In this document: one piece after another, positions 25,157 to 34,072 of the stretch
Numbering within the stretch: the stretch's first letter is position 1
How the letters are laid out: every line of letters starts with the position of its first letter
Translations under genes and position numbers: made by a program
Origin: an uncultured Eubacterium sp.
GTDB taxonomy: Bacteria; Bacillota; Clostridia; Lachnospirales; Lachnospiraceae
Direction: 5' to 3'
Assembly: GCA_910584645.1 (NCBI GenBank)
Contig: CAJUAU010000007.1
Location: forward strand, 62,001 to 126,000
Length of the DNA stretch: 64,000 bases
The notes under the pieces: model-generated
Databases searched by the model: none
What the model saw: the letters and a program-made list of their open reading frames with translations, nothing else
Told to the model about the DNA's origin: nothing

Positions 25157-26494
25157 CTATTTTGTGGCAGCCACATGAATCGTAAGCTTCGGTGACCAGC
25201 TCACTGTCCCATGCAGCTTCGCACTTTCCACCCATGCAAAATCTGGATTGTCCGTAATAATAACGGGTTCAGTAACCATTCCATTATCATCAATACCATT
25301 ATTTTCTACATAGATTTTGCAGGGATTTCCATTGGCATCGGTTCCAGAAAGGATGTATCTGGCTGACAATGTTTCAATCTGCCCGTTAAATTTCAATCTC
25401 CTATCCACACAGTCTGAAACGATCTCTCCCTTAAAATTCGCACAATCGGATGCTCCTCCAAAATGGATCATCGAAGCTTTCCCTGTATTTCCTATTACCG
25501 ATGTGGTGCTGCCTATATCGATGGTGAAGGTAAAGATCTCATTGGGATAAGACTGGCTCTCATCCGGCCGGATCACCGGGGGAGGGGACACCGGCTCGGT
25601 ATTTGACTCATTCCACAAAATATCAATGGTCTTTGTCCCATCGCCCTGATCTGTGACACGCCCCTGCAGATCTGCTGTTTCAAGCCAGGATAATGCAGAG
25701 CTGTCAGTTATGATGATGGGGGTTGTGACGGCCTTTCCGCTCTCGTCAATAGTTCCATTGTCCTCGATGAACATGGAACATTTTTTGCCCTCTGTGTCTG
25801 TGCCGGATATCATATATCTCGAACAGAGACGTGTCTCCCCCTCTTTATAGTCTTTTATAACAACCGTACCTTCTTCTGTGATCTTTCCGTTCAGATATTC
25901 CCCTGCCACTTCACCTGTAAAATACTGCATATCAACGTGACAGGTATTTCCTTCCACAGAATGTAACTCCGTATCAGACACGGTTACTGTCATGACCTTT
26001 TTGGTATACAGGTCAGGGGTTGGCGCCGGTGTCTCGGTAGGCTGCGGCGTCGCCTGGGGTGTGGTCTGCGGGGAAACTGCCGGTGTTTCCTGAGGCAATG
26101 ACGGCGGCGTTACCTGAGCTGTATTTGTGGGCTGAGGACTTATGGGTGGTTTATGTATGAATTTCTTTTTACAGCTCACACTGATTACTCCTATCTTCTT
26201 TGAAGACTTTTTGGAACCCTTCTTTAATTTCTGCATCACCGTGATCTTAGCCCTTCCCGGTTTTTTGGCTGTGATCACACCTTTTGAACTGACCGCCGCG
26301 GTCTTCTTAGAAGAGGACCGGAAGGTATAGACTGCTTTTTTATTTTTGTTCTTGATGGTGATCTTTTTCTTCTGCCCCACATCCAATGTAAGTTTTTTAA
26401 ATGATAGAGATGGTTTTTTGGCAGCATTTACCGTCTGCCAGTTCCCCAGGAGCAGCCCGGACACGAGAACCAGGCATAATAGTTTTTTCTTCAT
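25157..26494 (-). CDS. Secreted protein with basic Ig-like module and two DUF3237-like domains
   Basis: 445 residues from ATG 26494 (GGAAAGG upstream; a GTG three codons earlier abuts that site and is less likely). A signal peptide covers 1-25. A Lys-rich Big_2-like Ig module spans about 26-105, with a Pro/Thr-rich linker at about 115-165 (P-T-E-T-P-A-P-T-P). Two related beta-rich domains follow (about 170-290 and 310-440), each with S-G-T-D-x-x-G-x-x-C and a near-identical I-I-T-D segment followed by W-x-E-x-A-x-L-x-G. These resemble the DUF3237 fold, a recollection rather than a search result. The Ig module is shared with the xylanases of this window, so a role at the cell surface in polysaccharide binding is plausible. 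Confidence 0.72.
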   Translation of the reverse strand: MKKKLLCLVLVSGLLLGNWQTVNAAKKPSLSFKKLTLDVGQKKKITIKNKNKKAVYTFRSSSKKTAAVSSKGVITAKKPGRAKITVMQKLKKGSKKSSKKIGVISVSCKKKFIHKPPISPQPTNTAQVTPPSLPQETPAVSPQTTPQATPQPTETPAPTPDLYTKKVMTVTVSDTELHSVEGNTCHVDMQYFTGEVAGEYLNGKITEEGTVVIKDYKEGETRLCSRYMISGTDTEGKKCSMFIEDNGTIDESGKAVTTPIIITDSSALSWLETADLQGRVTDQGDGTKTIDILWNESNTEPVSPPPVIRPDESQSYPNEIFTFTIDIGSTTSVIGNTGKASMIHFGGASDCANFKGEIVSDCVDRRLKFNGQIETLSARYILSGTDANGNPCKIYVENNGIDDNGMVTEPVIITDNPDFAWVESAKLHGTVSWSPKLTIHVAATK

Positions 26495-26529
26495 TATTTT
26501 CACACCTTTCCGTAATTATAAAATGACTG

Positions 26530-27486
26530 TTACCTTACACAGATATATACCCAGTACCCGATATAGAGAAGAACCATGCAGGCACCCTCGGCGCGGTTCA
26601 CACGCTCCTTGGTCCAGGTAAAGACCCAGACGATCAGACTCATCAGGATCAAAAGCACTACATCAACAAGATTCTCTGTTATGACAGCGATGGGACTGAT
26701 GGCGGAACTGATGCCCAGCACAAAAAGAATATTAAAAATATTGGAGCCAATGACATTTCCCAGCGCCATATCCACCTGCTTTTTCCTCGCTGCCACCACT
26801 GACGTAACAAGTTCCGGAAGGCTTGTCCCGATGGCACAGATCGTCAGTCCTACCAGCGTCTGGCTCATTCCAAAAGTAGTGGCGATCTTAGAAGCAGACT
26901 TTACAACAAAATCCCCGCCAAAAGCAATGGCGGCAGCGCCGCCTGCAATAAACAGGATGCTCTTCCAGACCGGGATCACGGCGTACTCTTCACCTTCATC
27001 TTCTACGTCCTTCCCTGCTGCTCTGGCTTTCAGGGCAGACATCACCATATAGAACAAAAACAAAATAAAGATCACGAGAAAGATCCATCCGTCCATCCGC
27101 TCCAGTTCCATTCCGAAAAATCCGAGAACTCCCAGCAAGACGGCACATAGGATAGAAAATGTGATATCACGGTTTCTGGTTTCCGCTTTGACGGCCAGTG
27201 GAGCAAATAAAGCACACACGCCACATACCACCATCAGATTAAAAATATTAGATCCCAGAACGTTACTGACTGCCAGCGAATTTTCTCCCGTCAATGAGGC
27301 ATTGATACTGACAGAACACTCTGGAAGGCTCGTTCCCATGGCCACGATGGTCATTCCCACAATAAGAGAGGGAACTCTCAGTTTTCTGGCAATACTGGCG
27401 CTTCCCTCCACAAAAAAGTCTGCACCCTTGATCAGAAGCACGAAACCTGCGATTAATAGTAAAAATGTTGGGATTAATGCTGCCAT
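26530..27486 (-). CDS. Calcium/sodium antiporter (YrbG family)
   Basis: 318 residues with ten hydrophobic segments arranged as two inverted repeats. Each repeat carries the alpha motif: G-T-S-L-P-E-C-S-V-S near 52 and G-T-S-L-P-E-L-V-T-S near 220, plus V-L-G-S-N-I-F-N and V-I-G-S-N-I-F-N. The glutamates of both G-T-S-L-P-E motifs bind the cation. By family it exchanges Na+ or H+ for Ca2+ across the membrane. ATG 27486 follows TGGAGG. It is divergent from the YugP-type protease gene. Confidence 0.92.
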   Translation of the reverse strand: MAALIPTFLLLIAGFVLLIKGADFFVEGSASIARKLRVPSLIVGMTIVAMGTSLPECSVSINASLTGENSLAVSNVLGSNIFNLMVVCGVCALFAPLAVKAETRNRDITFSILCAVLLGVLGFFGMELERMDGWIFLVIFILFLFYMVMSALKARAAGKDVEDEGEEYAVIPVWKSILFIAGGAAAIAFGGDFVVKSASKIATTFGMSQTLVGLTICAIGTSLPELVTSVVAARKKQVDMALGNVIGSNIFNILFVLGISSAISPIAVITENLVDVVLLILMSLIVWVFTWTKERVNRAEGACMVLLYIGYWVYICVR

Positions 27487-27557
27487 AAGATATGTCCTCC
27501 AAATTTTTTTAGCCTGACTATTCGTCGATTTAATCTATTGTTTGCAATTACTTCATA

Positions 27558-27586
27558 ATTTTATAAAAAAAATATGTTATTGTCAA
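27558..27586 (-). promoter_or_regulatory. Promoter of the antiporter gene
   Basis: TTGACA (27581-27586), 17-base spacer, TAAAAT (27558-27563) on the minus strand. Confidence 0.75.
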
Positions 27587-27657
27587 TAAATACCGTTGCA
27601 GGTCTGGGTATTATGATCCATTCCTGTATATCCTATAACTGAAAGGAGCGATTTATT

Positions 27658-28353
27658 ATGCCATTCTTTTTCCCTTATTTTGATCCCACTTACATTTTTG
27701 TCATAGCAGGCGTACTGATCAGTATTGCCGCTTCTGCCAATGTAAACGGAAGTTTCCGCAAATACAGCCAGGTTTTCAGCCAGAGAGGGATCCGCGCTGA
27801 ACAAGCTGCAGAAATGATCCTTCGGAACGCCGGGATTCAAGATGTATCCGTCCAGCGGATATCCGGAAACCTGACCGATCATTATGATCCCCGGTCAAAG
27901 ATCCTCCGGCTGTCCGATTCCGTCTACGGTTCTTCTTCTGTTTCCGCCATCGGTGTAGCCGCCCACGAATGCGGACATGCGATCCAGCACGCCAGGGGGT
28001 ACGCTCCCCTTGCGATCAGAAGCGCTATCGTACCTGTTGTAAATTTTGCCTCCCGTATCTCCATGCCTTTGATCCTGTTCGGCCTGATCCTGGGCTATGT
28101 ACAGCTGGCTCAGATCGGCGTGATCCTCTTTTCTGCCGTTCTTATTTTTCAGCTGGTGACGCTGCCGGTGGAGTTTAATGCTTCCCGGAGAGCACTGAAC
28201 ATACTGGAAAGTACCAATATCCTTTATGGAGATGAAAACACTGGCGCCAGAAGGGTTCTTCGTGCTGCTGCCCTTACCTATGTAGCTTCTGCTCTCGCCA
28301 CAGCCCTGCAGCTGTTCCGGCTGATCCTGCTCACAAACCGGAGACGGGATTAA
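27658..28353 (+). CDS. Zinc metallopeptidase, YugP family
   Basis: 231 residues, normal for this family. The zinc motif H-E-C-G-H lies at about residue 103 (A-A-H-E-C-G-H-A-I-Q-H-A), with membrane segments at about 8-25, 120-160 and 195-215. A conserved N-terminal segment F-F-P-Y-F-D-P-T-Y starts the protein. These are integral membrane M48-like proteases of unknown substrate. ATG 27658 follows AAAGGAGCG. It is monocistronic and divergent from the antiporter. Confidence 0.9.
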   Translation: MPFFFPYFDPTYIFVIAGVLISIAASANVNGSFRKYSQVFSQRGIRAEQAAEMILRNAGIQDVSVQRISGNLTDHYDPRSKILRLSDSVYGSSSVSAIGVAAHECGHAIQHARGYAPLAIRSAIVPVVNFASRISMPLILFGLILGYVQLAQIGVILFSAVLIFQLVTLPVEFNASRRALNILESTNILYGDENTGARRVLRAAALTYVASALATALQLFRLILLTNRRRD

Positions 28354-28402
28354 TACAGTACCAAACTACGAGCGTCACGCTTCACGAGGCTGCCCGGGTC
28401 GG

Positions 28403-28424
28403 CAGGTATTTTCACTTTACCTTC
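28403..28424. repeat. Short dispersed repeat, first member
   Basis: CAGGTATTTTCACTTTACCT(TC) recurs with three changes at 51836-51857. Both copies sit in GC-rich intergenic sequence a few dozen bases before a terminator hairpin. Confidence 0.4.
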
Positions 28425-28469
28425 ACATCCGCGGGCGGCGCCATGGCTTGTGCCTTCGCGTAAAATCAT

Positions 28470-28514
28470 AGAATTCCGATTCCCTGCATTTAGAGGAAAC
28501 CGGAATTCTTTTCA
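28470..28514. terminator. Terminator between the YugP and NlpC/P60 genes
   Basis: AGAATTCCG (28470-28478) and CGGAATTCT (28501-28509) form the core of a longer stem, with a T run after it. The genes are convergent, so it may serve both. Confidence 0.8.
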
Positions 28515-28540
28515 TTTTACATTATTCTCTATCAGCGGGC

Positions 28541-29953
28541 TCAACCTGAGATCACTCTTCTCGCACAATATGGCGTACGATAACCGATGTTGCTGGTGGT
28601 AATTCCTGTGGTTGGATTGCTGGCATGCACAACTCTTCCTCCGCCAATACAGATCGCCACATGGTTTACATGGCCATTCCGGGCATAAAAGATAAGATCT
28701 CCTGCCCTGGCACTGGATACGCTGATCTTCTTTCCTACACCGGACTGCTCACTGGATGTTCTCGGCAGATTGATTCCGAACTTTCGGAACACTGCCTGGG
28801 AGAAACCGGAACAGTCTGTACCATGAGTCAGACTGGAACCGCCATACACATACGGATTTCCTACAAACTGCAATGCGTAAGAAGCAATGGCAGAACCGTC
28901 GCCGCTGCCGAGGGCACCGCTGGAACTGCTGTTTCCGCCAGAAGATTTATCCGAGGGATCAGAATGATTCGACTTTCCAGCAGATCCTTTCATCGAGGAT
29001 CCACCCCCACCTGATTTGTTACTTGAACTTCCACCGCCGGAATTTCCTTTTGAACCACCGGAATTACTGGAGTTTCCAGAGCTGCCGGAATTGCTGGAAG
29101 GCTGGGATGGCTGCTGCTGTGCCATATCCTCCCTCGCCGCCGCTGCTGCCGCTGCCGCCTTCTTCCTTGCCTCTTCACGCTCCTCTTCAATGGATACCGC
29201 TTTCTTAAACTTAACAGATAAGTCCACATATTCTTTGGAAACAAAACCTTTCGTGTCTCCATCAACCATAATCTTTACCCATTCCTTATCCTCGCGGAGA
29301 ACTTCAAAACTCTCTTCCCCGGATACGAGGGTAAGAACTGCACACTCTGTATTTTTTGCTTCCCGGACTTTCAAAGTCTCTGTATTCACAGTGGCGATCT
29401 TTGTCCCGAATTTATCTACCAGTTTTTCGGCACTGAACCCGATGGCAAGATAATCTGACTTAATGTAACCCTCTACCTGCCCTGACTTGATCTTTACCCA
29501 GTCTCCAGTTTTTTCTCTGATCGTAGCTGCACTTCCACGGTACAGTTTTCCCAGCACTTTACTGTCCGTATTTGGTTTTTTACGGACATTTACATAGTCT
29601 GCTGCCACCGATATGCCGATCTTGTCGTATTCTGATTTGGGTTTCGGTGTTGCCGAGGGTGTCGGCTCTGGTGCCACGGCGCCATCGGAAACAGCCGGCG
29701 CATTCGGATCAGTACCTGGTGCTGCGGGGGCATTCTGAGCTGGGTCATCCGGAAACGCCACGATTGCCTCAGGATCCGAAGCAGCGCCCGCCGACTGGGT
29801 ATCTACATACTGCTGCAACGTATAGGACATACCAGCCAGTTCCTTTTCCGTACACATCGTAGTAGTCATCGATGTTATATGATTTACCATTATTCCGGCA
29901 GTCAGACATATTCCTGCCCCTAAGAAGATTTTAAGGATTCTTCCTCTCCGCAT
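28541..29953 (-). CDS. Secreted cell wall hydrolase with SH3b and NlpC/P60 domains
   Basis: 470 residues. The signal peptide or membrane anchor covers about 1-25 and a Pro/Ala linker about 70-105. Two bacterial SH3 domains occupy about 110-175 (V-N-V-R-K-K-P) and 185-250 (L-K-V-R-E-A-K). After an Ala-rich coiled stretch and a long Ser/Gly linker (about 280-345), a C-terminal NlpC/P60 peptidase fills about 350-470. Its catalytic Cys is in G-T-D-C-S-G-F-S, with His in N-G-H-V-N-H-V-A and a third polar residue in V-V-H-A-S-N. By family it cleaves gamma-D-Glu-diamino acid stem peptide bonds in peptidoglycan. No LPXTG is present; SH3b domains bind the wall. Confidence 0.9.
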   Translation of the reverse strand: MRRGRILKIFLGAGICLTAGIMVNHITSMTTTMCTEKELAGMSYTLQQYVDTQSAGAASDPEAIVAFPDDPAQNAPAAPGTDPNAPAVSDGAVAPEPTPSATPKPKSEYDKIGISVAADYVNVRKKPNTDSKVLGKLYRGSAATIREKTGDWVKIKSGQVEGYIKSDYLAIGFSAEKLVDKFGTKIATVNTETLKVREAKNTECAVLTLVSGEESFEVLREDKEWVKIMVDGDTKGFVSKEYVDLSVKFKKAVSIEEEREEARKKAAAAAAAAREDMAQQQPSQPSSNSGSSGNSSNSGGSKGNSGGGSSSNKSGGGGSSMKGSAGKSNHSDPSDKSSGGNSSSSGALGSGDGSAIASYALQFVGNPYVYGGSSLTHGTDCSGFSQAVFRKFGINLPRTSSEQSGVGKKISVSSARAGDLIFYARNGHVNHVAICIGGGRVVHASNPTTGITTSNIGYRTPYCARRVISG

Positions 29954-30056
29954 GTTATTCCCTCCAGTATGTACTCTATCAGATAATTAATCTCTCCTAA
30001 AGTTCTTCTTCATATTTTTTAAGAATTTATTACAAAAATATTACGCCTTAAATTTA

Positions 30057-30085
30057 AGTATATCAACATTATACTGCCTTGTCAA
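30057..30085 (-). promoter_or_regulatory. Promoter of the NlpC/P60 gene
   Basis: TTGACA (30080-30085), 17-base spacer, TATACT (30057-30062) on minus, leaving a leader of about 100 bases. Confidence 0.7.
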
Positions 30086-30136
30086 GAAAATTACCGATTT
30101 ATCGGCATTCCTCATTCTTCCAGTGAATCATCTCTT

Positions 30137-30520
30137 TTATTTTTCAACAACCGCTTCAATCTCAATCAGTACATCTTTGGGAAGACGTGCCACTTCCACA
30201 CAGGAGCGCGCCGGAAAATCCTTTGTAAAAAATTTTGCATAAATCTCATTCACCAATGCAAAATCATCCATATTTTTAATGAAAACCGTGGTCTTCACTG
30301 TATTCTCAATACTGGCGCCAGAAGCCTTGATCAGCGCCGCCAGATTGCCGATCGCCTGTTCCGCCTGGGCTTCAATCCCCCCATCCACAAGTTCTCCTGT
30401 CTCCGGAATGATCGGGATCACACCAGATGTAAAGATCAAACCGTTAACTTCAACTGCCTGGGAATACGGGCCAATCGCTGCCGGAGCCTGTTTTGTAGTT
30501 ATTATTTTTTTCATGTTCAT
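30137..30520 (-). CDS. ridA: RidA family reactive intermediate deaminase
   Basis: 127 residues from ATG 30520 (AGGAAAGGG 8 bases upstream; ATG 30514 is an alternative). RidA hydrolyses reactive enamine/imine intermediates, such as 2-aminoacrylate from threonine dehydratase. Family motifs are A-P-A-A-I-G-P-Y-S-Q-A near the start, the T-S-G strand, and the substrate-binding Arg in F-P-A-R-S-C-V-E-V-A near residue 105. The C-terminal I-E-I-E-A-V-V is typical. It is a stand-alone gene, divergent from the cytidylate-kinase-like gene. Confidence 0.93.
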   Translation of the reverse strand: MNMKKIITTKQAPAAIGPYSQAVEVNGLIFTSGVIPIIPETGELVDGGIEAQAEQAIGNLAALIKASGASIENTVKTTVFIKNMDDFALVNEIYAKFFTKDFPARSCVEVARLPKDVLIEIEAVVEK

Positions 30521-30553
30521 CACCTGAACCCTTTCCTGTCTTTTTTCAATATC

Positions 30554-30583
30554 ATTATATAATACATTTCTAAGATATGACAA
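30554..30583 (-). promoter_or_regulatory. Promoter of ridA
   Basis: TTGTCA (30578-30583), 18-base spacer, TATAAT (30554-30559) on minus, about 35 bases before the start. Confidence 0.7.
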
Positions 30584-30698
30584 GTGATTTTTCAAAGAAT
30601 CCACTAGTATTTCCGTTAAAAATTTTGTATAATTAAAATATCAGTTATGAATTATTATAGATTTGTTCTAAATTGATAGAAAGGCATGGTGATTTTCA

Positions 30699-31319
30699 AT
30701 GAAAACAGTAATCACGATTAGCAGGCAGTATGGAAGCGGGGGACGCGAGATCGGAAAAAAACTGGCGGACCAGCTGGGGATCCCATTTTACGACAATGAG
30801 ATCATTTCCAGGGCTGCCAAAGATACCGGATTCTCAGAGGCCGCCTTTGAATCCGTGGAAGATAAGGCGACAAACAGTCTTCTTTATTCCATTGCCATGG
30901 GCATGAACGTTTTTACCAGCCAGGACACCGGTTTTGCCGGACTTTCTTTAGATGACCGGATCTTTCTGGCCCAGTCCAATGTGATCCGGAAAGTTGCAGA
31001 GGAAGGTGCCTGCGTGATCGTCGGAAGATGCGCTGACTACATTTTGAAAGATTTGGATGATATAATAAATGTATTCATAAGTGCCGACCTTGATTTTCGT
31101 ATCCAGCGCTCCATCGAGATCGACCAGCTCTCACCAGAACACGCTGCCGAGACCGTATCCAAAAAGGATAAAAGCCGGGGGAACTATTACCGCTACCATG
31201 CCGGGGAACGTTGGGATAATCTTTTCAATTACGACCTGGTCCTCCGAAGTGACCGCATTGGCATCGACAAGACGGTAGAATGTATTAAAAATTATGTACA
31301 ATCTATCTTAAAACATTAA
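30699..31319 (+). CDS. Cytidylate kinase-like family protein
   Basis: 206 residues. The P-loop is S-R-Q-Y-G-S-G-G-R-E-I-G-K at 8-20, followed by the nucleoside-site segment F-Y-D-N-E-I-I and a C-V-I-V-G-R-C-A-D-Y segment near 105. The lid region has several Arg/Lys residues (K-K-D-K-S-R-G-N-Y-Y). It belongs to the Cmk-like family common in Clostridia, distinct from canonical Cmk, and its substrate is unproven. ATG 30699 is preceded only by GGTGATTTTCA, a weak site. The gene ends 18 bases before the first xylanase start and may be co-transcribed with it. Confidence 0.83.
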   Translation: MKTVITISRQYGSGGREIGKKLADQLGIPFYDNEIISRAAKDTGFSEAAFESVEDKATNSLLYSIAMGMNVFTSQDTGFAGLSLDDRIFLAQSNVIRKVAEEGACVIVGRCADYILKDLDDIINVFISADLDFRIQRSIEIDQLSPEHAAETVSKKDKSRGNYYRYHAGERWDNLFNYDLVLRSDRIGIDKTVECIKNYVQSILKH

Positions 31320-31337
31320 AATTAAAGGAGAAGGAAA

Positions 31338-32978
31338 ATGACAAGATTCAGGAAAACAGCTGCCGGGGTACTGACAGCAGCGCTCTGCATAACACTGATC
31401 GTCCCTGCCGGGGCTGAGGGCGCAGCAAAGAAACCAAAACTTTCAAAGAGTAAGCTCAGCGTGAAAACCGGCAAGACAGTAACTCTGAAAGTAAAAAATG
31501 CCACGAAGGCAAAGATCAGCTGGAAGAGCAGTAAAAAGAAGATCGCAAAAGTGAAAGCCAGCGGAAAATATGGTTGTAAGATTACCGGGGTAAAACAGGG
31601 AAATGCTGTGATCACCTGCCGGATCAAAAAAGGCAGAAAAACTACTACATTAAAATGTAAGGTAACAGTTCAGCAGTCAAAGAAGACTGATCCATCAAAA
31701 AAGACACCGGTTCCGGCAAATACGCCTCCAGCTGTTCCGGCTCCAGTGGTTACTCCACCCGGTCCAGGGACACCATCACCAGTGCCAACACCCGATCCCA
31801 ACAGCATTTTAGGAAAATATAAAGATATTTTCCCACGCCTTGGGAACTGCCTCAACAGCTGGCAGCTTCAGGATGCCGAGACAATGAGCCATGTAAAAAA
31901 ACATTATAACAGCTTTACCCTTGAAAATGAGATGAAGCCAAATTCCCTGCTGGGCTTCTGGGCTACTCCCATTTCCAAAAAACAGGCAAAAGACAAAGGA
32001 TACATCCTTCCAGATACATATACGGAAACCTATGTTCCCCAGCTCAATTTTGAACAGCTGGACAAAGCCCTTGAAAGCGCATATGATAATGATCTTAAGA
32101 TGCGGGGCCACACCCTGCTCTGGCACAGCCAGACCCCCCAGTGGTTCTTTGTTAAGGATTACAAAAACGGATCAGACGTTGTCACCAAGGAAGTGATGGA
32201 CGCAAGACTGGAGTTTTACGTTTCCACCGTTATGTCCCATGTTATGGAAAAAGAAATAGAACTGACCGGAGAGGCAGGAAGTATCGTTTACGCCTGGGAT
32301 GTGGTAAATGAATATCTTCACCACGGTTATGCCGGCAATATCACCACCTGGACTTCCGTATATGGTGAACAGAATCTGAAACCTACCTATGTAAAGAAAG
32401 CATATGAACTTGCCTATGAGCAGCTGGTAAAATATGAGGCACAAAATAAAGTGACCCTCTTTTACAATGATTATGACACCTATTTCAATTCAAGTCAGCT
32501 TGTGAGACTGGTGGATTATATCAATGAGGATGAAGAAGCCTATATCTGTGGTGGTATCGGAATGCAGACCCACTTAGACGTGGACCGCCCAACCCTCGAT
32601 GTATACAAAAAGGCGCTGGATATGTTCCTGGAAACTGGTCTGGAGATTCAGATCACAGAGCTGGACGTAACCATTAACTGGGATCACAAGTCAGCATATG
32701 ATTATAGCGATGAAGGGCAGACCGACGAAGACCAGGCAGCTTATGTACGGGACTTTATGGAAATGGTCATAAACACCCAGAAACATCTGGACAAAGAGGT
32801 CAATCCAAAAGGCATCACCAGTCTTACCATCTGGGGGCTGTGTGACAGTGTTTCCTGGAGAGGTGGTTTCCAGCAGAAGGGAAACAGCCGTCCTACACTG
32901 TTTGACACTTCAATTAACGATCCGAAACCATCTTTTGAAGAGTTTTTAAGTGCAGCGGAAGTATGGCAGCAGCCATGA
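31338..32978 (+). CDS. Endo-1,4-beta-xylanase, GH10, with basic Ig-like module (copy 1)
   Basis: 546 residues with a signal peptide (1-29). A Lys-rich Big_2-like module spans about 30-113 (S-W-K-S-S-K-K-K-I-A-K-V), with a Pro/Thr linker at about 118-154 and GH10 at about 155-546. The acid/base is Glu325 (W-D-V-V-N-E) and the nucleophile Glu441 (I-T-E-L-D-V). Substrate-binding motifs R-G-H-T-L-L-W-H and the last-strand L-T-I-W-G-L are intact. It should cut xylan backbones outside the cell. It has no dockerin, LPXTG or SLH domain, so the basic module may hold it to the wall. AAAGGAGAAGG precedes ATG 31338. Confidence 0.93.
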   Translation: MTRFRKTAAGVLTAALCITLIVPAGAEGAAKKPKLSKSKLSVKTGKTVTLKVKNATKAKISWKSSKKKIAKVKASGKYGCKITGVKQGNAVITCRIKKGRKTTTLKCKVTVQQSKKTDPSKKTPVPANTPPAVPAPVVTPPGPGTPSPVPTPDPNSILGKYKDIFPRLGNCLNSWQLQDAETMSHVKKHYNSFTLENEMKPNSLLGFWATPISKKQAKDKGYILPDTYTETYVPQLNFEQLDKALESAYDNDLKMRGHTLLWHSQTPQWFFVKDYKNGSDVVTKEVMDARLEFYVSTVMSHVMEKEIELTGEAGSIVYAWDVVNEYLHHGYAGNITTWTSVYGEQNLKPTYVKKAYELAYEQLVKYEAQNKVTLFYNDYDTYFNSSQLVRLVDYINEDEEAYICGGIGMQTHLDVDRPTLDVYKKALDMFLETGLEIQITELDVTINWDHKSAYDYSDEGQTDEDQAAYVRDFMEMVINTQKHLDKEVNPKGITSLTIWGLCDSVSWRGGFQQKGNSRPTLFDTSINDPKPSFEEFLSAAEVWQQP

Positions 32979-32992
32979 TCCTATAGAGGTGA

Positions 32993-33027
32993 CTGCGAAA
33001 CGATGGGCAGCTTGTGACGTTTCGCAG
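32993..33027. other. Hairpin after xylanase 1
   Basis: CTGCGAAACG (32993-33002) pairs with CGTTTCGCAG (33018-33027). The stem is strong but no T run follows, so it may be a 3' stabiliser or weak terminator. Confidence 0.55.
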
Positions 33028-33062
33028 CCACTAATACTAATTTTACTAAGGAAGAAACCAAA

Positions 33063-33167
33063 ATGGCACTGAATATTTGGGCAAGCATAGCAAATTTTAA
33101 AAAAAACCAAGAAATCTATTGTTTCGGAAATTACAATAGCTGGCCAGGGAAAAAGATTTACTTATAG
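33063..33167 (+). CDS. Possible 34-residue peptide
   Basis: ATG 33063 follows AAGGA by 8 bases, and the frame runs to TAG at 33165. The peptide begins M-A-L-N-I-W-A-S-I-A and ends P-G-K-K-I-Y-L. It lies 18 bases before the next gene, whose composition it shares (AT-rich). There is no recognisable family. It could be a real small gene, a leader peptide or a gene remnant. Confidence 0.3.
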   Translation: MALNIWASIANFKKNQEIYCFGNYNSWPGKKIYL

Positions 33168-33185
33168 ATAAAGGAGAAGATAGAA

Positions 33186-33974
33186 ATGAGCAGAAAAATA
33201 AAAATAATAATTGCTATAATTATAATAGCCATAATTGCTGCAGCTGGTATTTTTGCATACAACTATTATCGAAATGAACAGATTCATGAATCAAAAGAAC
33301 ACTTTAAAAAGGCGGAAGCCTTATATAAGGATGAAAAATATGATAAAGCAATTAATGAATATTCTATGATTCATAAATGGGATGAAGAAAATTATAAATT
33401 AAAAGCAGAAAAAATTTCGACATGCAAAACAAATCAGGAATCTTTAGGATATATTGAAGAAGCTAAGAAATATGAGAAGGATTATAATTTTCCAAAGGCG
33501 TTAGAGACATATCAAAAGGTATCAGAACTGGATTCCAGATATTATCCTACAGCCCAAAACTCAGCAGATCAATTAAAGACGACATTAGAGAATGCTGAAT
33601 TTATTTTAAAATATACAAAATCTATTGAAAAGAAATTTGGTTTTAAAAACAAAGATATAGAAATCGTGTATTTTGCAAAAGACTCGGGTTTTTTTAAAGA
33701 TACTGAGGTGGTTGTTCAATATAAAGGCAGGGATGACAGACTTTATATAGTAACGGAAAAGAAACCTGACGAATCAGATTATATGACAATATATAAAGTA
33801 AAAGAAGCCCCTAAATATGTATCAGTATGGGGTGAAGTGCAGCAGGAAACCGGTTGGTTATCCTATTCTATAAATTCACTTCGGGAAATGACAGCTGAAA
33901 CTATAATAGATGGTTTCGATGCAATAGACACAAAGGCAGATGATACATTATTGAACTATATTCAAAATAACTGA
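33186..33974 (+). CDS. Membrane-anchored protein with TPR-like repeats
   Basis: 262 residues. One N-terminal membrane helix (about 5-26, I-I-A-I-I-I-I-A-I-I) precedes an extracellular helical part at about 35-135. That part has two TPR-like units (A-E-A-L-Y-K-D-E-K-Y-D-K-A-I-N-E-Y and K-D-Y-N-F-P-K-A-L-E-T-Y-Q-K-V). The C-terminal alpha/beta part (about 145-262) is unknown. AAAGGAG lies 9 bases before ATG 33186. The gene is much more AT-rich than the xylanases on both sides, suggesting a different origin. Its role is unknown; TPR-like repeats suggest protein contacts at the membrane surface. Confidence 0.75.
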   Translation: MSRKIKIIIAIIIIAIIAAAGIFAYNYYRNEQIHESKEHFKKAEALYKDEKYDKAINEYSMIHKWDEENYKLKAEKISTCKTNQESLGYIEEAKKYEKDYNFPKALETYQKVSELDSRYYPTAQNSADQLKTTLENAEFILKYTKSIEKKFGFKNKDIEIVYFAKDSGFFKDTEVVVQYKGRDDRLYIVTEKKPDESDYMTIYKVKEAPKYVSVWGEVQQETGWLSYSINSLREMTAETIIDGFDAIDTKADDTLLNYIQNN

Positions 33975-34072
33975 TAAAAGCAAAATCGGATATCAGAGAA
34001 AGAAATTCCGTATTTAAGCGGATTCTAGCGTTTAACACACGCCTAATATCAATATAACTTAAGGAGGTTATC

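Noticed and set aside
25150..25166. A second copy of the MITE arm (GCTATTTTGTGGC)
   Set aside because: Only 13 bases match, inside coding sequence, with no terminal repeats around it; chance is likely.
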